DNA from: Winogradskyella psychrotolerans
GTDB lineage: Bacteria; Bacteroidota; Bacteroidia; Flavobacteriales; Flavobacteriaceae
Assembly: GCF_018860545.1 (NCBI RefSeq)
Contig: NZ_JAHKPN010000039.1
Span: forward strand, 124,001-188,000
DNA: 64,000 nt
Direction: 5' to 3'
The notes beneath the pieces were generated by a model. It made no database searches. It had not been told where the DNA came from and saw only the letters and a list, made by a program, of their open reading frames with translations. Shown in pieces: positions 17,389 to 26,360 of the stretch. Numbering within the stretch: the first letter of the stretch is position 1; the number at the start of each line of letters is the position of its first letter. The translations under genes were made by a program, and so were the position numbers.

Positions 17389-17453
17389 AATATCCAATTC
17401 TATCCTTTTATCGTGTTAAGTGCTGTTGAAGCAGGCTAGGCTAGTATAGGTTT

Positions 17454-18350
17454 CTATTTACTCGTTAATTCCCGGAACAAACTCTCTAAACTCGCATTTT
17501 TCTGATTGAGTTGTAGAATTTTTAATTCATTATCATGTGCAAAATCAAACACATGTGATCGCATGTCTTCTTTGGTAGAAAACGTAATTTCATAAACGAA
17601 ACCATAGGTGTTTTTTACGGCATTTACTTTCGGTAATTTTAGTAAAAAGGCATCTTCCACTCTAAAGTCAAACTCAACAATCACAATTTGTTCTTGATCT
17701 TCGCGTAAATCCTTCAGATATTTATCGGCAACAACTTCCCCTTTATTAATAATAATCACACGGTCGCACATGGCTTCAACTTCTTGCATAATGTGCGTTG
17801 ATAGAAATACTGTTTTTTCCTTTCCAATGTTTTTAATCAGGTTTCTAATATCTATCAATTGGTTAGGGTCTAAACCAGTGGTCGGTTCATCTAATATTAA
17901 AACCTCCGGATTGTGTAACAACGCATTTGCCAAACCAACTCGTTGTCTATAACCTTTTGAAAGCTGACTTATTTTTTTGTGCGCTTCAGGTTGTAATCCC
18001 GTTAATTCAATAACCTCGTCAATTCGCGATTTAGATGTACCGTAAACATTCGCATTAAAATTCAAATATTCCTTAACGTATAAGTCGGTATAAAGAGGGT
18101 TGTGCTCTGGCAAGTACCCAACACTACTTTGTACATTTTTCTTTTCTGTAGTAACATCAAATCCATTAACCTTAGCAGAGCCTTCAGAAGCTTCGATATA
18201 GGTGGTTAGAATTTTCATCATAGTCGATTTTCCTGCGCCATTAGGTCCTAAAAAACCAACGATTTCAGCATCATTTACCTGGAAAGAAACATTGTTTAAT
18301 GCTTTCTGATCTTTATATAGTTTGGTAATGTTTGAAACTTCGATTGCCAT
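17454..18350 (-). CDS. gldA: Gliding motility ABC transporter ATP-binding protein
   Basis: A 298-residue ATPase: Walker A GPNGAGKST (residues 34-42), signature LSKGYRQR, Walker B VLILDEPTTGLDPNQL and the H-loop STHIM. Length and the C-terminal extension match GldA of Flavobacterium johnsoniae, which works with GldF/GldG in gliding. Those partners are not in the window. A generic YadG/CcmA-like ABC ATPase is the main alternative. 17389-17453 holds nothing evident. Confidence 0.82.
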   Translation of the reverse strand: MAIEVSNITKLYKDQKALNNVSFQVNDAEIVGFLGPNGAGKSTMMKILTTYIEASEGSAKVNGFDVTTEKKNVQSSVGYLPEHNPLYTDLYVKEYLNFNANVYGTSKSRIDEVIELTGLQPEAHKKISQLSKGYRQRVGLANALLHNPEVLILDEPTTGLDPNQLIDIRNLIKNIGKEKTVFLSTHIMQEVEAMCDRVIIINKGEVVADKYLKDLREDQEQIVIVEFDFRVEDAFLLKLPKVNAVKNTYGFVYEITFSTKEDMRSHVFDFAHDNELKILQLNQKNASLESLFRELTSK

Positions 18351-18455
18351 ACAATTAGAATTTATTCAAAAATAGGTATTTCCAAATATTGTATTGCAAT
18401 TATTAGTAATTCTTTAAATTTTAAAAATTATTTTCAAAAAAACAATTTAACAATT

Positions 18456-18484
18456 TTGATTTGTAAAAATAATAATTACATTAG
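18456..18484 (+). promoter_or_regulatory. Probable promoter of the pheA operon
   Basis: TTG (18456-18458), an 18-nt spacer, then TACATTAG (18477-18484), one mismatch from TAnnTTTG. It lies 33 nt before the leader peptide ATG. Confidence 0.4.
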
Positions 18485-18517
18485 CACTATAATTAAAGAT
18501 GTCCACCGATGTGGAAC

Positions 18518-18574
18518 ATGAATATGAACATATCTAGAGCATATTATAACTGGTTTTATTTCTTTTTTAGCTAA
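18518..18574 (+). CDS. Aromatic amino acid leader peptide (attenuator)
   Basis: An 18-codon frame encoding MNMNISRAYYNWFYFFFS. Residues 9-17 contain three Tyr, one Trp and four Phe. It lies before the pheA operon and just upstream of a terminator/antiterminator pair, which is the layout of ribosome-mediated attenuation. The stop codon (18572-18574) lies 5 nt before the antiterminator arm, so a ribosome finishing the peptide would mask that arm and favour termination. Stalling at Tyr or Phe codons would free it. Confidence 0.88.
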   Translation: MNMNISRAYYNWFYFFFS

Positions 18575-18579
18575 AGGAA

Positions 18580-18644
18580 CGAGACTGAGTATGTTTTATT
18601 TAAAATATAGTTTTAAAAGTCTCGATTTAATCGAGACTTTTTTT
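18580..18644 (+). terminator. Attenuator: antiterminator arm plus intrinsic terminator before pheA
   Basis: The terminator is AGTCTCGAT (18618-18626), loop TTA, ATCGAGACT (18630-18638), then T residues to 18644. CGAGACT at 18580-18586 is an exact copy of the distal arm and can pair with AGTCTCG (18618-18624) instead, forming the antiterminator. With the leader peptide this forms a complete attenuation switch in the 18351-18685 gap. Confidence 0.88.
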
Positions 18645-18685
18645 ATGCCAATTTTTACGGGGTTGATTAATAAGAACGATAAATT

Positions 18686-19513
18686 GTGAATAAACCAATA
18701 GCAATACAAGGAATTAAAGGATCATTTCATCACGAAGTTGTTCAGCATTATTTTAATGCGCAAGCGGATGTTGTTGAATGTATGACTTTTGATAGTGTTG
18801 TAGATACATTACTCGAAGGGCAAACAGATGAAATTGTAATGGCTTTAGAAAATTCTATTGCAGGTTCAATTATACCTAATTATGCGCTAATTGATACGCA
18901 TCACATAAGTATTGTTGGAGAATATTATTTAGATATTCAGCATAATTTAATGGCTTTAAATCAGCAATCAATTCAAGATATTATAGAGGTGCACTCACAT
19001 CCTATGGCTTTATTACAGTGTAAAGTGTTTTTTAGAGATTATCCACATATAAAATTAGTTGAAGCTAAAGATACTGCAGATGTGGCAAAGCAAATTTCGG
19101 AAAAGAACCTTAAAGGGATTGCTGCGATTGCAAGTAAAAATGCAGCACAATTGTATGATCTTAATGTTTTAGCGGAGAGTATTCAAACTATTAGTCATAA
19201 CGAAACGCGTTTTGTGATTGTTAGACGTGAGAATAATCAAACGGATACAAGTCTTATTAATAAGGCATCATTAAAGTTTGAATTAGATCATAAACGTGGC
19301 AGTTTAGCCGCTTTATTAAATGTGTTGAGTGATTGTAAGTTGAATTTAACAAAGATTCAATCGTTGCCAAAAATAGATACACCTTGGAAATATGCTTTTT
19401 TTGTGGATGTGACTTTTAGTGATTATAAGAATTATGATAAAGCGAAGTCTATAATCAGTTTAATGGCAGAAAATTTTAAAATATTGGGAGAATATAAAAA
19501 TGCAAGACAATGA
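18686..19513 (+). CDS. pheA: Prephenate dehydratase
   Basis: A 275-residue enzyme converting prephenate to phenylpyruvate. The start is GTG. The catalytic domain has the GIKGSFHHEV start, VMALENSIAGSI and the conserved NETRFVIV (Thr-Arg-Phe) motif. Residues about 200-275 are an ACT domain (HKRGSLAALLNVLSDCKLNLTKIQS) for phenylalanine feedback. It has no fused chorismate mutase; that activity sits in the DAHP synthase downstream. It is the first gene of a four-gene operon under the attenuator. Confidence 0.93.
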   Translation: MNKPIAIQGIKGSFHHEVVQHYFNAQADVVECMTFDSVVDTLLEGQTDEIVMALENSIAGSIIPNYALIDTHHISIVGEYYLDIQHNLMALNQQSIQDIIEVHSHPMALLQCKVFFRDYPHIKLVEAKDTADVAKQISEKNLKGIAAIASKNAAQLYDLNVLAESIQTISHNETRFVIVRRENNQTDTSLINKASLKFELDHKRGSLAALLNVLSDCKLNLTKIQSLPKIDTPWKYAFFVDVTFSDYKNYDKAKSIISLMAENFKILGEYKNARQ

Positions 19514-20652
19514 TTGAAGTTGCAAAACGTTTACAAAATGTCGAAGAATACTACTTTTCTAAGAAGTTAAGAGAAGTAGCACTTTTAAAATCGCAAGGCA
19601 AACCCATTATTAATTTAGGCATCGGAAGTCCAGATTTAGAGCCACCTTTTAAGGCTTCTATGTTGCTTCAAGATAGTTTAATAGATGAGAAAGCACACCA
19701 ATATCAAAGCTATCAAGGCTTACCAGAATTGAGAGAAGGAATTTCAGGCTTTTATAAGACCCATTACCAAGTTAATTTAAGTTCTCAAACAGAAGTTTTG
19801 CCCTTAATGGGAAGTAAAGAAGGTATTATGCACATTTCAATGGCTTTTTTAAATAAAGGTGATAAAGTGTTAATTCCAAATCCAGGTTATCCTACATATG
19901 CTTCCGTAACGAAACTTTTAGAGGCAAAACCTGTGTTTTACGATCTAAGGGAAGACAATAATTGGGAACCAGATTTTGCGGCGTTAGAGCGTTTAAATTT
20001 AAAACGTGTAAAAATTATGTGGATTAATTATCCGCATATGCCAACAGGAGCTAATGCTACTAATAAATTTTATGATAAAGTCATTGCGTTTGGAAAACGT
20101 CATGATATTTTAATTGTAAACGACAATCCCTACAGTTTTATTCTTAATGATAGACCGATAAGTATTTTAAGATATAAGAATGCCAAAGACGTTTGTTTAG
20201 AGTTAAACTCTTTAAGTAAAACGTTCAATATGGCAGGCTGGCGTGTTGGAATGCTAGTGGGTAATTACGATTTTATTAGTGCCGTTTTGAGAGTGAAAAG
20301 TAATATGGATTCTGGTATGTTTTATGGCATTCAAAAAGGAGCTATTGAAGCATTAAAATGTTCCGACATGTGGTTTAAGAGTTTAAATAGTGTCTATCAA
20401 ACCCGAAGAGAATTAGTATGGAAATTAGCGCAAGGGCTCAATTGTTCTTATGATGAGGATGCCTCTGGTTTGTTTGTTTGGGCAAAGTTACCACCACATA
20501 TGAAATCGGAAGAATTTACAGATTTAGTATTAAAAGAACATTCCATATTCATCACACCAGGGACTGTTTTTGGGAGTAATGGAGAAGGTTATGTGCGATT
20601 TTCGTTGTGTGCGGATGAAGAGGTTATTAAGGAAGCGATAGCCAGAATATAA
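19510..20652 (+). CDS. PLP-dependent aminotransferase, probably aromatic
   Basis: A 380-residue fold-type I aminotransferase. INLGIGSPDLEPP near the N-terminus, NPGYPTYASV, WINYPHMPTGA (substrate loop) and LNSLSKTFNMAGWRVGM with the PLP lysine are visible. It overlaps pheA by 4 nt and sits between pheA and tyrA. It most likely transaminates phenylpyruvate and hydroxyphenylpyruvate to Phe and Tyr. Sequence alone does not exclude aspartate or LL-diaminopimelate-type specificity. Confidence 0.88.
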   Translation: MIEVAKRLQNVEEYYFSKKLREVALLKSQGKPIINLGIGSPDLEPPFKASMLLQDSLIDEKAHQYQSYQGLPELREGISGFYKTHYQVNLSSQTEVLPLMGSKEGIMHISMAFLNKGDKVLIPNPGYPTYASVTKLLEAKPVFYDLREDNNWEPDFAALERLNLKRVKIMWINYPHMPTGANATNKFYDKVIAFGKRHDILIVNDNPYSFILNDRPISILRYKNAKDVCLELNSLSKTFNMAGWRVGMLVGNYDFISAVLRVKSNMDSGMFYGIQKGAIEALKCSDMWFKSLNSVYQTRRELVWKLAQGLNCSYDEDASGLFVWAKLPPHMKSEEFTDLVLKEHSIFITPGTVFGSNGEGYVRFSLCADEEVIKEAIARI

Positions 20653-20684
20653 TACGTGAACAGTTACAGTTAAAGAAAAAATAA

Positions 20685-21536
20685 GTGAATAATATATTTA
20701 TTATAGGAGTTGGGTTAATTGGAGGAAGTTTTGCTTTAGATATAAAAAAACTATACCCAGAATGTACCATTTATGGCATAGATAATAATGACGCACATTT
20801 AGATGAAGCTGTTCAATTAAAAGTGATAGATCGAAAAGCAAATTTTGATGATTTAGACAAAGCAGAAGTTGTCATCGTTGCAATTCCAGTAGATGCATCT
20901 TTAGGTGTATTACCTAAAGTTTTAGATGCGGTCTCTGATAGTACTATTGTTTTTGATGTTGGTTCTACTAAGGAGGATATTTGTAATGAAGTAAAAAACC
21001 ATCCCAAAAGACGAAATTATTTAGCTGTACACCCCATTGCAGGTACGGAACATTCTGGTCCAAAGGCAGCAATTTATAACTTGTACACTAACAAGACCAA
21101 TATTATTTGTGAAGTAGAAGAAACTGCTTTTAAGCTTCAAGAAAAAGCATTGAAATTGTTTTCAGATTTAGGGATGCGTATTCGTTATATGAATCCAAAA
21201 GCACACGACAAGCATATTGCTTATGTCTCACATTTATCGCATATCAGTGCGTTTATGTTAGGGAAAACGGTAATAGATAAAGAACGAAATGAGCGCGATA
21301 TTTTTGATATGGCTGGCAGTGGATTTGCGAGTACCGTGCGTTTAGCCAAGAGTTCGCCAGCGATGTGGACACCTATTTTTAAGCAGAATAAAGCCAATGT
21401 GATTGAAACATTAGATGAATATATTTCCAATTTAAAGCACTTTAAACAATTAATGGAAGACGATGATTTTGAAGCTGTTTATAACGAAATGGAACAAACA
21501 AATTATATAAAAGACATATTAAACGGAATACAATAA
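20685..21536 (+). CDS. tyrA: Prephenate dehydrogenase
   Basis: A 283-residue NAD(P)-dependent enzyme oxidising prephenate to 4-hydroxyphenylpyruvate. The start is GTG. GVGLIGGSFALDI is the dinucleotide-binding motif, followed by FDVGSTKEDI, the catalytic-region HPIAGTEHSGP and HIAYVSHLSHISAF. It lacks ACT and chorismate mutase fusions. It lies 32 nt after the aminotransferase in the Phe/Tyr operon. Confidence 0.94.
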   Translation: MNNIFIIGVGLIGGSFALDIKKLYPECTIYGIDNNDAHLDEAVQLKVIDRKANFDDLDKAEVVIVAIPVDASLGVLPKVLDAVSDSTIVFDVGSTKEDICNEVKNHPKRRNYLAVHPIAGTEHSGPKAAIYNLYTNKTNIICEVEETAFKLQEKALKLFSDLGMRIRYMNPKAHDKHIAYVSHLSHISAFMLGKTVIDKERNERDIFDMAGSGFASTVRLAKSSPAMWTPIFKQNKANVIETLDEYISNLKHFKQLMEDDDFEAVYNEMEQTNYIKDILNGIQ

Positions 21537-21603
21537 TAGAATGGAGTTCCTGTAAGATTTTAAGAATCTGTCAGGTTTCAAAAATAAATAGACCAATAGC
21601 AAG

Positions 21604-22686
21604 ATGAAAAACAAAAAAGAAATGAGAACATGGTTAGATGATATGAAATTAGATCATCCCTTAGTAATTGCAGGACCATGTAGCGCAGAAACCGAAGAAC
21701 AAGTATTAAAAATAGCACACGAGCTAAAAGATACAGATGTAAATTACTTTAGAGCTGGTATATGGAAACCAAGAACACGTCCAGGTAATTTTGAAGGTGT
21801 TGGAGCATTAGGTTTAAAATGGTTACAAAAAGTAAAAGCTGAAACAGGAATGAAAACCTGTACGGAAGTTGCCAATGCAGCGCATGTAAAATTAGCATTA
21901 GAATATGATGTCGATTTATTATGGATTGGAGCACGTTCTACAGTAAGTCCATTCATCATGCAGGAGATCGCAGATGCTTTAGAAGGAACTGATAAAATTG
22001 TGTTAGTTAAAAATCCAGTAAATCCAGATTTATCCTTATGGTTAGGTGGTATTGAACGCTTATATTCTGCAGGTATCAAAAATTTAGGTGCCATACACAG
22101 AGGGTTTTCAACATATGAAAAATCTAAATATAGAAATATACCAGAATGGCAATTGGCTATTGAGTTTCAAAATAGGTTTCCAGATTTGCCTTTAATTAAT
22201 GACCCTTCGCATATTACAGGAAATAGAGATATGATTTTTGAAGTGTCTCAAACGGCTTTAGATCTTAACTTTGATGGGTTAATGATAGAAACGCATTTCG
22301 ATCCTGAGAATGCATGGAGTGATGCGGCACAGCAGGTAACACCAAGTAGTCTTGTTCAAATTATGAAAGACTTAAAAATTAGAAAAGAATCAGATCCTGA
22401 AGCAGAATACAATACTGAACTAAATAATTTAAGAGCACAAATAGACGTTGTGGATAATCAGATTATTGAGTTGTTAGGTAAACGTATGAAAGTTGCAGAT
22501 GGCATTGGTACACTTAAAAAACAGAAAAACGTTGCTGTTCTACAGAGTAAACGTTGGAATGAAATTTTAGGTAAAATGGTCTTAGAAGGTGAAGAAAAAG
22601 GATTGAGTGAAGAGTTTATTTTAAAGATGTTTAAAGCGATTCACCAAGAATCTATTAATCATCAAGAAAAAATTATCAATAAATAA
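21604..22686 (+). CDS. Bifunctional DAHP synthase / chorismate mutase
   Basis: A 360-residue fusion. Residues 1-265 are type I-beta DAHP synthase (VIAGPCSAETEEQVL, FRAGIWKPRTRPGNFEGVG, LINDPSHITGNRD). Residues about 275-360 are an AroQ chorismate mutase (LRAQIDVVDNQIIELLGKRM). It catalyses the first step of the shikimate pathway and the first committed Phe/Tyr step. The mutase domain may serve as a prephenate-sensing regulatory unit, as in Bacillus homologues with the reverse domain order. It is the last gene of the operon and ends at a strong terminator. Confidence 0.95.
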   Translation: MKNKKEMRTWLDDMKLDHPLVIAGPCSAETEEQVLKIAHELKDTDVNYFRAGIWKPRTRPGNFEGVGALGLKWLQKVKAETGMKTCTEVANAAHVKLALEYDVDLLWIGARSTVSPFIMQEIADALEGTDKIVLVKNPVNPDLSLWLGGIERLYSAGIKNLGAIHRGFSTYEKSKYRNIPEWQLAIEFQNRFPDLPLINDPSHITGNRDMIFEVSQTALDLNFDGLMIETHFDPENAWSDAAQQVTPSSLVQIMKDLKIRKESDPEAEYNTELNNLRAQIDVVDNQIIELLGKRMKVADGIGTLKKQKNVAVLQSKRWNEILGKMVLEGEEKGLSEEFILKMFKAIHQESINHQEKIINK

Positions 22687-22706
22687 ATTAAATTATAATG
22701 TTTATA

Positions 22707-22733
22707 AAGGCTCGCTAATTGCGAGCCTTTTTT
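22707..22733 (+). terminator. Terminator of the Phe/Tyr operon
   Basis: AGGCTCGC pairs perfectly with GCGAGCCT across TAATT and is followed by TTTTTT. Confidence 0.9.
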
Positions 22734-22835
22734 GTTGGACATGTTTACTCACTCAAACGTAGGGTTTACGTAAGAGTTGTTTTTTTTAATTCAGTTTAGG
22801 AGTAGGTTTGAGGAATTAACCAAAACCAATAACTC

Positions 22836-23465
22836 ATGAAAAATAGTACTCTAGTCCTCATCGCCTTAAGTTTAAGTTTTTTTGCCTCGGCACAAATTTC
22901 AGTAACAGGAACTGTAGCTAACGATTCTATTCCATTAGCATCCGCCAGTGTAATTATTAAAAACTCTGCCAACGGAATTGCTACAAATGAAAAAGGAGAA
23001 TTTAAACTTGAAGCTAAAAAAGGGGATACCTTGTCTGTTTCGTATTTAGGATATAAAACGAAAAATCTTGTTTTGGACAAGCCAGGAGAAATTGACGTAA
23101 AGCTTCAAGAGGACATTTTTGATGAGGTTGTAGTAGTCGGTTATAGAACTATGATGCGCACTATGTCTTGCTGCGGAGGTTTCAGGGTATGTCTTTCACA
23201 TTTAAACAATAAATCAGGTAATAGCAACAAACTCTTTCCAAACCCATCTTCAAACGGCATTTTTCAATTAAAGTTGCTAGAAGATTATGATGAAGTTAAA
23301 ATTTCAATAGCGAATAGTTCTGGTCAAATAATTCAAAATTTAACCCATCAAAAGTTTGGAGAAAAGATCACTATTGATGTCTCACAATTTGTGGCAGGAA
23401 TATATATAGTAAGTATCATAGCAGATGGAAAACAATTAGAATCTATTAAAGCGATAAAAAGTTAA
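22836..23465 (+). CDS. Small secreted protein: carboxypeptidase-regulatory-like domain plus T9SS tail
   Basis: A 209-residue protein with signal peptide (cleavage near FASAQ). Residues about 20-95 form a CarboxypepD_reg-like domain (VTGTVANDSIPLASASVIIKN...SVSYLGYKTK) ending in DEVVVVGY, the sequence that normally leads into a SusC TonB plug. Here it instead joins a short Cys-bearing stretch (SCCGG) and a type IX sorting domain (LFPNPSSNGIFQL...VAGIYIVSI). It looks like a receptor N-terminus rebuilt as a small exported protein. Function unknown. Confidence 0.78.
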   Translation: MKNSTLVLIALSLSFFASAQISVTGTVANDSIPLASASVIIKNSANGIATNEKGEFKLEAKKGDTLSVSYLGYKTKNLVLDKPGEIDVKLQEDIFDEVVVVGYRTMMRTMSCCGGFRVCLSHLNNKSGNSNKLFPNPSSNGIFQLKLLEDYDEVKISIANSSGQIIQNLTHQKFGEKITIDVSQFVAGIYIVSIIADGKQLESIKAIKS

Positions 23466-23470
23466 GAGAA

Positions 23471-23498
23471 AGGCTCGCAATATGTGAGCCTATTTTTT
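23471..23498 (+). terminator. Terminator after the small T9SS protein
   Basis: AGGCTCGCA pairs with TGTGAGCCT (one G-U), followed by ATTTTTT. The stem resembles the terminator at 22707. Confidence 0.8.
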
Positions 23499-23635
23499 GC
23501 TTAAAGCACTCATTGTTAGGGATGAAGTGTTTTTGTTTGGGCTCTAGTGATTCTTGTGCTTAGATTAAATGTTAAATTCATTAAGTATTTGTGTAATAAA
23601 ACACTTATAATTGTGAACTCATCAATAAAATTAAA

Positions 23636-25288
23636 ATGATTTATAAAAAACCGCTATTACTTGTTCTTACTTTACTAATTTCTATCACAACGTATTCTCA
23701 AATACAAGTTGGGGATTTTACTTTTACACATGGTACCGAAATAGAAGATAATTCTCAAAAAATAGTTCGCATCGCAGGCGAAGTAAATGGAAAAGTTGTT
23801 GTTCTTGCGAATAAGAAAAAGAACTATTTTATTAAAGTATTTAAGTCTTCAGATATGTCACTTATTTCAACTAATGAAATAGACTTATCTAGTTATAAAG
23901 ATAGGTCAATCGATTTTGAAGAAATTACTTTAATTGGAAATAAAGTATACGTTTTTGGTAGTGTTTATGACAAAAAAGCAAAAATTTCAAATTTGTTTGG
24001 AGTTGAAGTTTTAGAAAATGGTCAGCTATCTAACGAACAAGTGAAATTGTTCTCTACTAAAGTCACCAAAAAAAGAGAACAAGGAGCGTTTTATTTTAAA
24101 GATTCACCAACAGGTGACCGCCTATTAATTATGCATGCTGCCCTTTTTGATAAAGAAGAAGTTATTCAATATGAGCTTAAGCTGCTAGATGATAACTTAG
24201 ATACGGCGATGTCTCACATTGAAAAAGTAACTTTTGAGGACAGAAAGGATCTTGAGTTTACAATATCCGATTACGATGTAAGCGTTAATGACGATGTGTT
24301 TTTAGTTATCAATGAAAGTTTTAGGGACCGAAAAACGAAAACAAATAATGAAAAATTTGAAGTGCATGCTTTTAAAAGCGCTGACGGTTATGCTAAAGAG
24401 ATAATTGATATAAAATTTACCGATAAGGAAATTATAAATTGTGAAATGTTGGCCAATAAGGAAGGTAAGCTTCATTTAGTTGGTTTTTATTCTAGCGTAA
24501 GAAAGAATGGTAAGGCTAATAAAGAATTGAAAGGAATTTATGCAGCAGCCATATCAGTAGCTAATAATGAAGTTGAACGTCTTAATTTTAATGAGTTTGA
24601 TTATGAAACTAAAGTGAAATTAATAGGTGAGCGTCGTGCAAAAAAAGGAAAAGATGTTAAACCTTTATATGTAACGCATAGTTTAATTGAGAAAAATGAT
24701 GGTGGTTTAATATTGCTATCGGAATATCAATTAATAATTGAAGGTCAATCTTCTGGTATTGGACCATTAGCGTTTACGCCAGTTACTTTTATTAATAATG
24801 AAATAATTGTAACGTCATTAAATCCAGATGGAACAGTAGCCTGGTCTAATGTTATTCCTAAAAAACAAAAGGCAAGCTATACCACATTGTCTTTAGGTAT
24901 TTTTGGATTTTCAAATCAAGGGAATTTTACTGTAAGTGCGGGTATTATGGTGCCATTAACCGTCATGGGAAAAGGACCTGAGTATTTAAGTGCAATGCCT
25001 ATTTATCACAACGGTAAACTAACCGTTATATTTAATGATAATCCCAAAAATTATGGTGTCACAGATATTGAAGATATCAAATGGTTAGGAAATTATAACA
25101 AAGCTGTTCCTGCAGCCATGACCTTCAATGATGATGGTAGTTTTGTAAGATTAGATCAAGAAAATATTGAGAAATTTCAATTAGTACTTAGACCAAGAGT
25201 CTACTACAGAAAATCTCCGTCGGAATATATTATTTATTCTTCAAGAAAAAGTAAAGATAAATTAGGAAGAATGACGGTTAGTCAATAA
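23636..25288 (+). CDS. Secreted hypothetical protein, beta-rich
   Basis: A 550-residue protein with signal peptide (residues 1-21, ending TTYSQ). The body has many short beta segments of the type GKVVVLANKKKNYFIKVFKSSDMS and KVYVFGSVYDKKAKIS, suggestive of a beta-propeller. I do not recognise a family. It has no sorting tail, so it is probably periplasmic. It stands alone between two terminators. Confidence 0.7.
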   Translation: MIYKKPLLLVLTLLISITTYSQIQVGDFTFTHGTEIEDNSQKIVRIAGEVNGKVVVLANKKKNYFIKVFKSSDMSLISTNEIDLSSYKDRSIDFEEITLIGNKVYVFGSVYDKKAKISNLFGVEVLENGQLSNEQVKLFSTKVTKKREQGAFYFKDSPTGDRLLIMHAALFDKEEVIQYELKLLDDNLDTAMSHIEKVTFEDRKDLEFTISDYDVSVNDDVFLVINESFRDRKTKTNNEKFEVHAFKSADGYAKEIIDIKFTDKEIINCEMLANKEGKLHLVGFYSSVRKNGKANKELKGIYAAAISVANNEVERLNFNEFDYETKVKLIGERRAKKGKDVKPLYVTHSLIEKNDGGLILLSEYQLIIEGQSSGIGPLAFTPVTFINNEIIVTSLNPDGTVAWSNVIPKKQKASYTTLSLGIFGFSNQGNFTVSAGIMVPLTVMGKGPEYLSAMPIYHNGKLTVIFNDNPKNYGVTDIEDIKWLGNYNKAVPAAMTFNDDGSFVRLDQENIEKFQLVLRPRVYYRKSPSEYIIYSSRKSKDKLGRMTVSQ

Positions 25289-25311
25289 TTAACTTTTTAA
25301 ATTTTTTATAT

Positions 25312-25339
25312 AAAGACAGTCATAAGGCTGTCTTTTTTT
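25312..25339 (+). terminator. Terminator before rsgA
   Basis: AAAGACAG pairs with CTGTCTTT, followed by TTTT. Confidence 0.85.
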
Positions 25340-25373
25340 GTTCCATTAAACAATAATGACCATCTTTGTTATA

Positions 25374-26327
25374 ATGACAGGAACAGTTTATAAATCTACA
25401 GGCAGTTGGTACACTGTAAAAACCTTAAATGGTAAATTCTATGAGTGTAGAATTAAAGGCCGTTTTAGATTGGATGGTATTAAAAGCACCAACCCAATTG
25501 CTGTTGGGGACATCGTAGAATTTGAGCTAGAGACTAAAAATAATACAGAGACAGGTGTTATTAACCGTATTGAAGAGCGAAAAAACTACATCGTTCGTAA
25601 ATCGGTGAACCTTTCTAAGCAAACGCATATTATTGCTTCTAATATCGATCAGGTGTTTTTGTTGGTGACTATAGATAACCCACCAACCTTCACCACGTTT
25701 ATAGACCGATTTTTAGTTACAGCAGAGGCCTATTCTATTGAAACTATTTTATTGTTTAATAAAGTAGATACATACGACGAAGACACCTTGCTTGAAGTAA
25801 AATACTTGGCGAGTGTCTACAGAGCTATAGGTTATGAATGCATAGGTATTTCTGCAAAAACCGGAAAGAACATAGATAAAGTAAAAGCGTTGATGGAAGG
25901 CAAAGTGAGTATGTTCGCGGGGCATTCAGGTGTTGGTAAATCTACTCTAGTAAATGCTATTGAACCTTCTTTAGACTTAAAAACAAAAGCCATTTCTACG
26001 CAACATAGTCAAGGACAACATACCACTACATTTGCAGAAATGTTTGATTTAAGTTTTGACGCTGTTATTATAGATACCCCAGGAATTAAAGGTTTTGGGG
26101 TTGTTGATATGGAAAAAGAAGAAGTCGGTGATTATTTCCCTGAGTTTTTTGCGTTAAAACAAGATTGCAAATTTAATAACTGTATTCATTTAAATGAACC
26201 AAAATGTGCAGTTAAAGCAGCTCTTGAAACTAATGAAGTATCTTATTCCAGATATAAAAGCTATCTACAGATTTTAGAAGGAGAAGATGAGCATTACAGA
26301 ACTGATAATTGGGATGAGGTTCAGTAG
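25374..26327 (+). CDS. rsgA: Ribosome small subunit-dependent GTPase A
   Basis: A 317-residue late 30S assembly GTPase. An N-terminal OB-fold is followed by the circularly permuted GTPase: G4 FNKVDTYDED, then G1 GHSGVGKSTLVN, then G3 DTPGIKGFG. The C-terminal zinc motif is CKFNNCIHLNEPKC. The start MTGTVYKSTGSWY fits the family. A Met 18 nt upstream overlaps a promoter-like CATCTTTG (25361-25368) and is rejected. Confidence 0.95.
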   Translation: MTGTVYKSTGSWYTVKTLNGKFYECRIKGRFRLDGIKSTNPIAVGDIVEFELETKNNTETGVINRIEERKNYIVRKSVNLSKQTHIIASNIDQVFLLVTIDNPPTFTTFIDRFLVTAEAYSIETILLFNKVDTYDEDTLLEVKYLASVYRAIGYECIGISAKTGKNIDKVKALMEGKVSMFAGHSGVGKSTLVNAIEPSLDLKTKAISTQHSQGQHTTTFAEMFDLSFDAVIIDTPGIKGFGVVDMEKEEVGDYFPEFFALKQDCKFNNCIHLNEPKCAVKAALETNEVSYSRYKSYLQILEGEDEHYRTDNWDEVQ

Positions 26328-26360
26328 AACATCTTCAGATGGTGCATAAACAGTTGAATT

